Source: Candidatus Methylomirabilota bacterium (GTDB taxonomy: Bacteria > Methylomirabilota > Methylomirabilia > Methylomirabilales > CSP1-5). From it: a stretch of 17,692 bases of DNA. A program made the translations under genes and the position numbers. Where the stretch lies: assembly GCA_023249165.1 (NCBI GenBank), contig JAHFDE010000030.1, positions 1 to 17,692 on the forward strand, given 5' to 3'. Under the pieces are notes generated by a model. The model saw nothing but the letters and a program-made list of their open reading frames with translations, was not told the DNA's origin and did not search any database. This document shows, piece after piece, positions 14,151-17,692 of the stretch (position 1 is its first letter; every line of letters begins with the position of its first letter).

Positions 14151-15412
14151 ACCTGCGTCAACGGATGCCTTACGAGATTCTGATCGGGCTCAGGTATCTG
14201 AAGTCCAAGCGGCGAGAGGCCGTGATCTCCCTGATCACGCTGATCTCGAGCGGCGGGGTGGCGTTAGGCGTCATGGCCCTCATCGTCGTCCTCTCGGTCA
14301 TGAGCGGCTTCGAGAGGGATCTCCGGGCCAAGATCCTGGGAACCACGGCCCATGTCGTCTTGCTCAAATTCGGCGAGGGAGGGGTGAGCAACGCGGGTGA
14401 GCTCCTGCCCCGGGTCGAGTCGCTCCCGCATGTGATCGGGGCTGCTCCCTTCACCCTCCATCAGGTCATGCTCACGTCTCGCCAGGGGGTGATGGGGGCC
14501 GTCCTGCGGGGGATTAATCCCCAGCAGGAGGCGAAGGTCACCGAGCTGGCACGAAACGTGAAGGAAGGGACCCTGGACGCCCTCCGTCGGGTCGATGATG
14601 GGATCATCCTCGGCAAGTCGTTGGCGGCCAGCCTGGGGGTCCGCATCGGAGATCCGGTGAATGTCGTCTCTCCCGTCGGCGGGGGCGTGACGCCCCTCGG
14701 GATGGTCCCCCGGGTCAAGCAGTTTACCCTGGTTGGGATTTTCGAGGCCGGGATGTACGAATACGATGCGGGGCTGGCCTACATCCCCATTCCGGCCGCC
14801 CAGGCCTTCTTCCGGATGGGCACCGCCGTTACCGGGGTCGAGATCAAGCTCGACGATATCTACGAGGCCGCTCGGGTGGCCGGCCGGATCCAGGAAGAGC
14901 TCGGGTTTCCCTTCTACACCCGGACCTGGATGGAGATGCACAAGAACCTCTTCTCGGCCTTGAAGCTCGAGAAGACGGTCATGTTTATCATCCTGGTGAT
15001 GATCGTCTTGGTGGCCGCCTTTGGCATTGTCAGCACGCTCACCATGGTGGTGATGGAGAAGACCAGGGAGATCGCTATCCTGAAGTCGATGGGGGCCACG
15101 GCGGCCGCTATCATGAAGATCTTCATGGTGGAGGGGATTGTGATCGGGACAGCCGGGACCTTCCTCGGGCTCTTGGGCGGACTCGCCGTGACCGTCAATC
15201 TGGACACGATCGTCCCCTTCATCGAGCGCCTCTTCGGGATCAACGCCTTTCCCGGCGACGTCTATTTCCTGGATAAGTTGCCGCACCAGGTGAATGTCCC
15301 GGATGTGGTCGCGGTGGTGACGGTGAGCCTGGTCATCAGCTTCCTCGCCACCGTGTATCCGTCCTGGCAGGCTTCGCGTCTGGACCCGGTGGAGGCCCTC
15401 AGGTATGAGTGA
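14147..15412 (+). CDS. lolC: Lipoprotein-releasing ABC transporter permease, LolC/LolE family
   Basis: Inner-membrane permease that extracts triacylated lipoproteins for transfer to the periplasmic carrier LolA. It has the MacB/LolE-type layout: short cytoplasmic start (PYEILIGLRYLKSKRREAVISLIT), TM1 (GVALGVMALIVVLSVMSGFERDL), a large periplasmic domain to about residue 270, then three TM helices of the FtsX type with MEKTREIAILKSMGA and the C-terminal YPSWQASRLDPVEALRYE. 421 residues, complete. It overlaps lysS by the ATGA junction and lolD by eight bases. Only one permease gene is present here, so it may act as a homodimer (LolF-like), or a second copy lies elsewhere. The symbol is given at family level. 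Confidence 0.92.
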   Translation: MNLRQRMPYEILIGLRYLKSKRREAVISLITLISSGGVALGVMALIVVLSVMSGFERDLRAKILGTTAHVVLLKFGEGGVSNAGELLPRVESLPHVIGAAPFTLHQVMLTSRQGVMGAVLRGINPQQEAKVTELARNVKEGTLDALRRVDDGIILGKSLAASLGVRIGDPVNVVSPVGGGVTPLGMVPRVKQFTLVGIFEAGMYEYDAGLAYIPIPAAQAFFRMGTAVTGVEIKLDDIYEAARVAGRIQEELGFPFYTRTWMEMHKNLFSALKLEKTVMFIILVMIVLVAAFGIVSTLTMVVMEKTREIAILKSMGATAAAIMKIFMVEGIVIGTAGTFLGLLGGLAVTVNLDTIVPFIERLFGINAFPGDVYFLDKLPHQVNVPDVVAVVTVSLVISFLATVYPSWQASRLDPVEALRYE

Positions 15413-16124
15413 ATTCATCGAGGTCCGCGATCTTCGGAAGTCCTTCCGGATGGGCGGGGAGGCGCTCCACATCTTGAAGGGGGTCAATCTCAGGGTCCGG
15501 CGGGGGGAATTCCTCGCCATCGTGGGTCCCTCAGGGGTGGGGAAGAGTACCCTGCTTCATATCCTGGGGGGGCTGGACCGCCCCACGGCAGGTCAGGTAT
15601 ACTACCAGGGCATCGAGATCTCCCGCCTGCCCGAGGGGGAGCTGGCGGCGTTCCGGAATCGCACGGTCGGTTTCGTCTTCCAGTTCCACCATCTCTTGCC
15701 GGAGTTTTCGGCCCTGGAGAATACCATGATGCCGGGCCTGATTGGACGACAGGGTCGGGAGAACGCCGAGGAAAAGGCGCGAGGAATGCTAAAGCGCGTG
15801 GGGCTTGCAGACCGGCTCAGGCACAGGCCAGGGGAGCTGTCCGGGGGTGAGCAGCAGCGGGTGGCCATTGCCCGGGCATTGGTTCTGTCCCCCACCGTCC
15901 TTCTTGCTGATGAGCCGACCGGGAATCTGGACTCGAAGACCGGTGAGGCCATCTTTGACCTCCTCCGGGAACTCAATCGGGAACAGGGGCTCACGGTGAT
16001 CCTCGTCACCCACAATGAGTGGTTTGCACGGCAGACCGATCGGATGCTTCGGATGGCGGACGGCCAGCTGGGCGAAGTCGGACCCGGAAGGGACCCGGGG
16101 GTCAGGGACGCCGGCACCCGATGA
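15405..16124 (+). CDS. lolD: Lipoprotein-releasing ABC transporter ATP-binding protein
   Basis: ATPase driving lipoprotein release by the adjacent LolC/E permease. All ABC motifs are intact: Walker A GPSGVGKST (41-49), Q-loop Q93 in FVFQFHHLLPEFSALEN, signature LSGGEQQRVAIARAL (145-159), Walker B VLLADEPTGNLD (165-176) and the switch histidine in LVTHN. FQFHHLLPEFSALENTMMP is characteristic of the LolD branch rather than MacB or FtsE. 239 residues, with a variable Gly/Pro-rich tail. ATG 15405 lies within the last codons of lolC. In many Deltaproteobacteria bamA and lipid A genes follow; here a new promoter and clpC follow instead. Confidence 0.96.
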   Translation: MSEFIEVRDLRKSFRMGGEALHILKGVNLRVRRGEFLAIVGPSGVGKSTLLHILGGLDRPTAGQVYYQGIEISRLPEGELAAFRNRTVGFVFQFHHLLPEFSALENTMMPGLIGRQGRENAEEKARGMLKRVGLADRLRHRPGELSGGEQQRVAIARALVLSPTVLLADEPTGNLDSKTGEAIFDLLRELNREQGLTVILVTHNEWFARQTDRMLRMADGQLGEVGPGRDPGVRDAGTR

Positions 16125-16175
16125 GGGCGGTCATGCACAGGATAAGGCGCGGAGCAGGAGTGCCAAAATCTTTCG

Positions 16176-16204
16176 TTGCTGGTCGGAGAGAAAACTGCTA
16201 TACT
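16176..16204 (+). promoter_or_regulatory. Extended -10 promoter for clpC
   Basis: -35 TTGCTG (16176-16181), 17-base spacer and -10 TATACT (16199-16204), preceded by TG at 16196-16197 (extended -10). The predicted start is near 16211, about 30 bases before the clpC ATG. No CIRCE-type inverted repeat is visible around it. Confidence 0.75.
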
Positions 16205-16241
16205 GGCTCTACGTGTTATACGTCCGGGAGAGGAGACGAGT

Positions 16242-17692
16242 ATGTTTGAGCGGTTTACCGAACGGGCGCGGAAGGTAATCATCCTGGCCCGGGAAGAGGC
16301 GATCCGTCTCGGACACAACTTTGTCGGGACGGAGCATCTCCTCCTCGGTCTCGTCCGGGAGGGGGATGGTCTCGCAATGGCCATCCTGAAGAAGCTCAGC
16401 GTGAACATCTCGACCCTGAAGGGAGAGGTGGAAAAGGTCGTCTCCGTCGGGACCCAGGTGAGCCCCGCGGGTGAGGTCCCCTTCACCCCCCAGGCCAAGA
16501 AGGTCCTCGAATACGCTATCTCCGAAGCCCGGTCCATGGGGCATAACTATATCGGCACCGAGCATCTCCTCCTCGGGCTCGTCCGCGAAGGGGAGGGGAT
16601 TGCATCGCTCGTCCTCCGGGACGTGGGAGTGACGGTCGCAGCCGCCAAGGCTCAGGCGCAAGACCTGTTAGGCGAGCAGGCCACCAAGGCCGCTGGCACC
16701 GGTCGGACGCCCGCCGTGGACGAGTTTGGAGTCGACCTGACCAACATGGCGCGTCAGGGCAAACTCGATCCCGTCATCGGTCGGGAGGCGGAGATCGAAC
16801 GGGTCATTCAGATCCTGTCCCGGCGGACCAAGAATAATCCGGTCCTCATCGGGGAAGCCGGCGTGGGCAAGACGGCCATTGTGGAGGGATTGGCCCAGCG
16901 GATCATTGCCTCCGATGTGCCGGAGACCCTCCTGCGCAAGCGCGTGGTGCAGCTCGACCTTCCCGGAATGGTGGCGGGCACCAAGTACCGGGGCCAGTTC
17001 GAAGAGCGGCTGAAGGCGGTCATCAAAGAGATCCAGCAGACGGGGAATGTCATCATCTTTATCGACGAGCTGCATACCCTGGTCGGGGCCGGGGCGGCCG
17101 AAGGCGCGATCGATGCCTCGAACATGCTCAAGCCCTCCTTGGCCCGCGGCGAGATCCAGGTGATTGGCGCCACCACCATGGATGAATACCGCAAGTATGT
17201 GGAGAAGGATCGGGCGCTGGAGCGGCGCTTCCAGACGATCTTTGTCGGCCAGCCGAGTGTGGACGAGACCATCCGGATCCTCCGCGAGATCAAGGACCGC
17301 TACGAAGCCCATCATTCCGCCGTCATCACCGAAGAAGCCGTGGTGGCGGCTGCCCGGCTTTCGCACCGCTATATTGCTGACCGCTTTCTGCCCGACAAGG
17401 CGATCGACGTCATGGACGAGGCAGGCTCCCGCGCCCGCCTGAAGTCGCTGATCCTCCCGGAGGACATCCGGGAGATGGAGAATGAAGTGGAACGCCTCCG
17501 TCAGCAGAAAGAAGATGCCATCAGGACGCAGGCCTTTGAGGTGGCTGCACGCCTCCGAGATGCCGAGCGGAGACTTCGAGCAGAACTTGAAGAAAGAAGG
17601 AATAAATGGAAGGAATTCAAGACAAAAGAGAAGATCATAGTCAACGATGAAGACATCGCGTACATCGTCTCTAAGTGGACGGGCATTCCGCT
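16242..17692 (+). CDS. clpC: ClpC-type AAA+ unfoldase of the Clp protease (3' end outside window)
   Basis: Hsp100 ATPase that unfolds proteins for ClpP. Two N-terminal Clp repeats are visible, around residues 3-60 (HNFVGTEHLLLGLVREG) and 80-140 (HNYIGTEHLLLGLVREG). AAA domain 1 follows with Walker A GEAGVGKT (204-211), Walker B IIFIDELH (271-278), IGATT and arginine finger region ERRF (327-330). A middle region then holds a UVR motif (about 430-452, QAFEVAARLRDAERRL), which separates ClpC from ClpA and ClpB. The window stops after 483 codons at SKWTGIP, just before AAA domain 2, so no stop is seen. AGGAG (16231-16235) lies six bases before ATG 16242. Codon use turns more A-rich, with AGA/AGG arginines, over 17560-17660. 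Confidence 0.96.
   Translation, partial: MFERFTERARKVIILAREEAIRLGHNFVGTEHLLLGLVREGDGLAMAILKKLSVNISTLKGEVEKVVSVGTQVSPAGEVPFTPQAKKVLEYAISEARSMGHNYIGTEHLLLGLVREGEGIASLVLRDVGVTVAAAKAQAQDLLGEQATKAAGTGRTPAVDEFGVDLTNMARQGKLDPVIGREAEIERVIQILSRRTKNNPVLIGEAGVGKTAIVEGLAQRIIASDVPETLLRKRVVQLDLPGMVAGTKYRGQFEERLKAVIKEIQQTGNVIIFIDELHTLVGAGAAEGAIDASNMLKPSLARGEIQVIGATTMDEYRKYVEKDRALERRFQTIFVGQPSVDETIRILREIKDRYEAHHSAVITEEAVVAAARLSHRYIADRFLPDKAIDVMDEAGSRARLKSLILPEDIREMENEVERLRQQKEDAIRTQAFEVAARLRDAERRLRAELEERRNKWKEFKTKEKIIVNDEDIAYIVSKWTGIP

Noticed and set aside
14264..15520. 418-codon minus-strand open frame opposite lolC
   Set aside because: It is His/Asp/Gly-rich antisense noise caused by high GC; the + strand carries an unambiguous LolC/E protein with matching overlaps to lysS and lolD.

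Overview
The window is a high-GC bacterial chromosome segment, almost entirely coding on the + strand. It looks like a diderm: it carries Lnt and LolC/LolD for outer-membrane lipoprotein maturation and sorting, plus CdsA. Housekeeping genes occur in the runs rplM-rpsI, argC-argJ, rpsB-tsf-pyrH-frr and cdsA-lnt-prfB-lysS-lolC-lolD, followed by a UVR-containing clpC. This combination would suit an NC10/Methylomirabilota-, Rokubacteria- or Deltaproteobacteria-like lineage. That placement is inferred from gene content and order only, not from a phylogeny.

Left margin (1-2451) is the accessory part. A Y1/HUH REP-associated-type transposase gene is bracketed by a perfect 21-bp inverted repeat, with the gene's stop codon inside the right copy. 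A pyrimidine-rich tandem repeat grows directly out of the right repeat. The gene-poor stretch 770-1149 also holds a start-less coding remnant (877-1059). A multi-pass GT87/DUF2029-type glycosyltransferase follows, with a 12-nt direct repeat before its start and near its end. I could not assign bases 1-48.

Middle (2440-9000): a sigma70-like promoter overlapping the glycosyltransferase stop drives rplM-rpsI, which ends at a strong intrinsic terminator (3373-3408). Next come argC and bifunctional-type argJ (arginine biosynthesis), then rpsB-tsf (translation), pyrH (UMP kinase) and frr (ribosome recycling). The gaps argC|argJ, argJ|rpsB and tsf|pyrH each hold a different family of short repeats with dyad symmetry.

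Right part (9147-16124): cdsA, lnt and prfB are overlapping or touching, and lysS, lolC and lolD form a second tightly coupled run. Together they cover phospholipid precursor synthesis, lipoprotein N-acylation, peptide release at UAA/UGA, Lys-tRNA charging and lipoprotein release toward the outer membrane. prfB contains the classical programmed +1 frameshift (CTT TGA C), so its full product starts at 11494. uppS, often found between frr and cdsA, is absent, as are dxr and rseP, often found after cdsA. A new extended -10 promoter then drives clpC, which runs off the window end.

I did not find an obviously new multi-gene system. The most interesting items are the transposase element with its inverted repeats, the three intergenic repeat families, the coding remnant, and the prfB recoding site with a weak stimulatory Shine-Dalgarno element. 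No tRNA, rRNA, CRISPR array or riboswitch was recognised.
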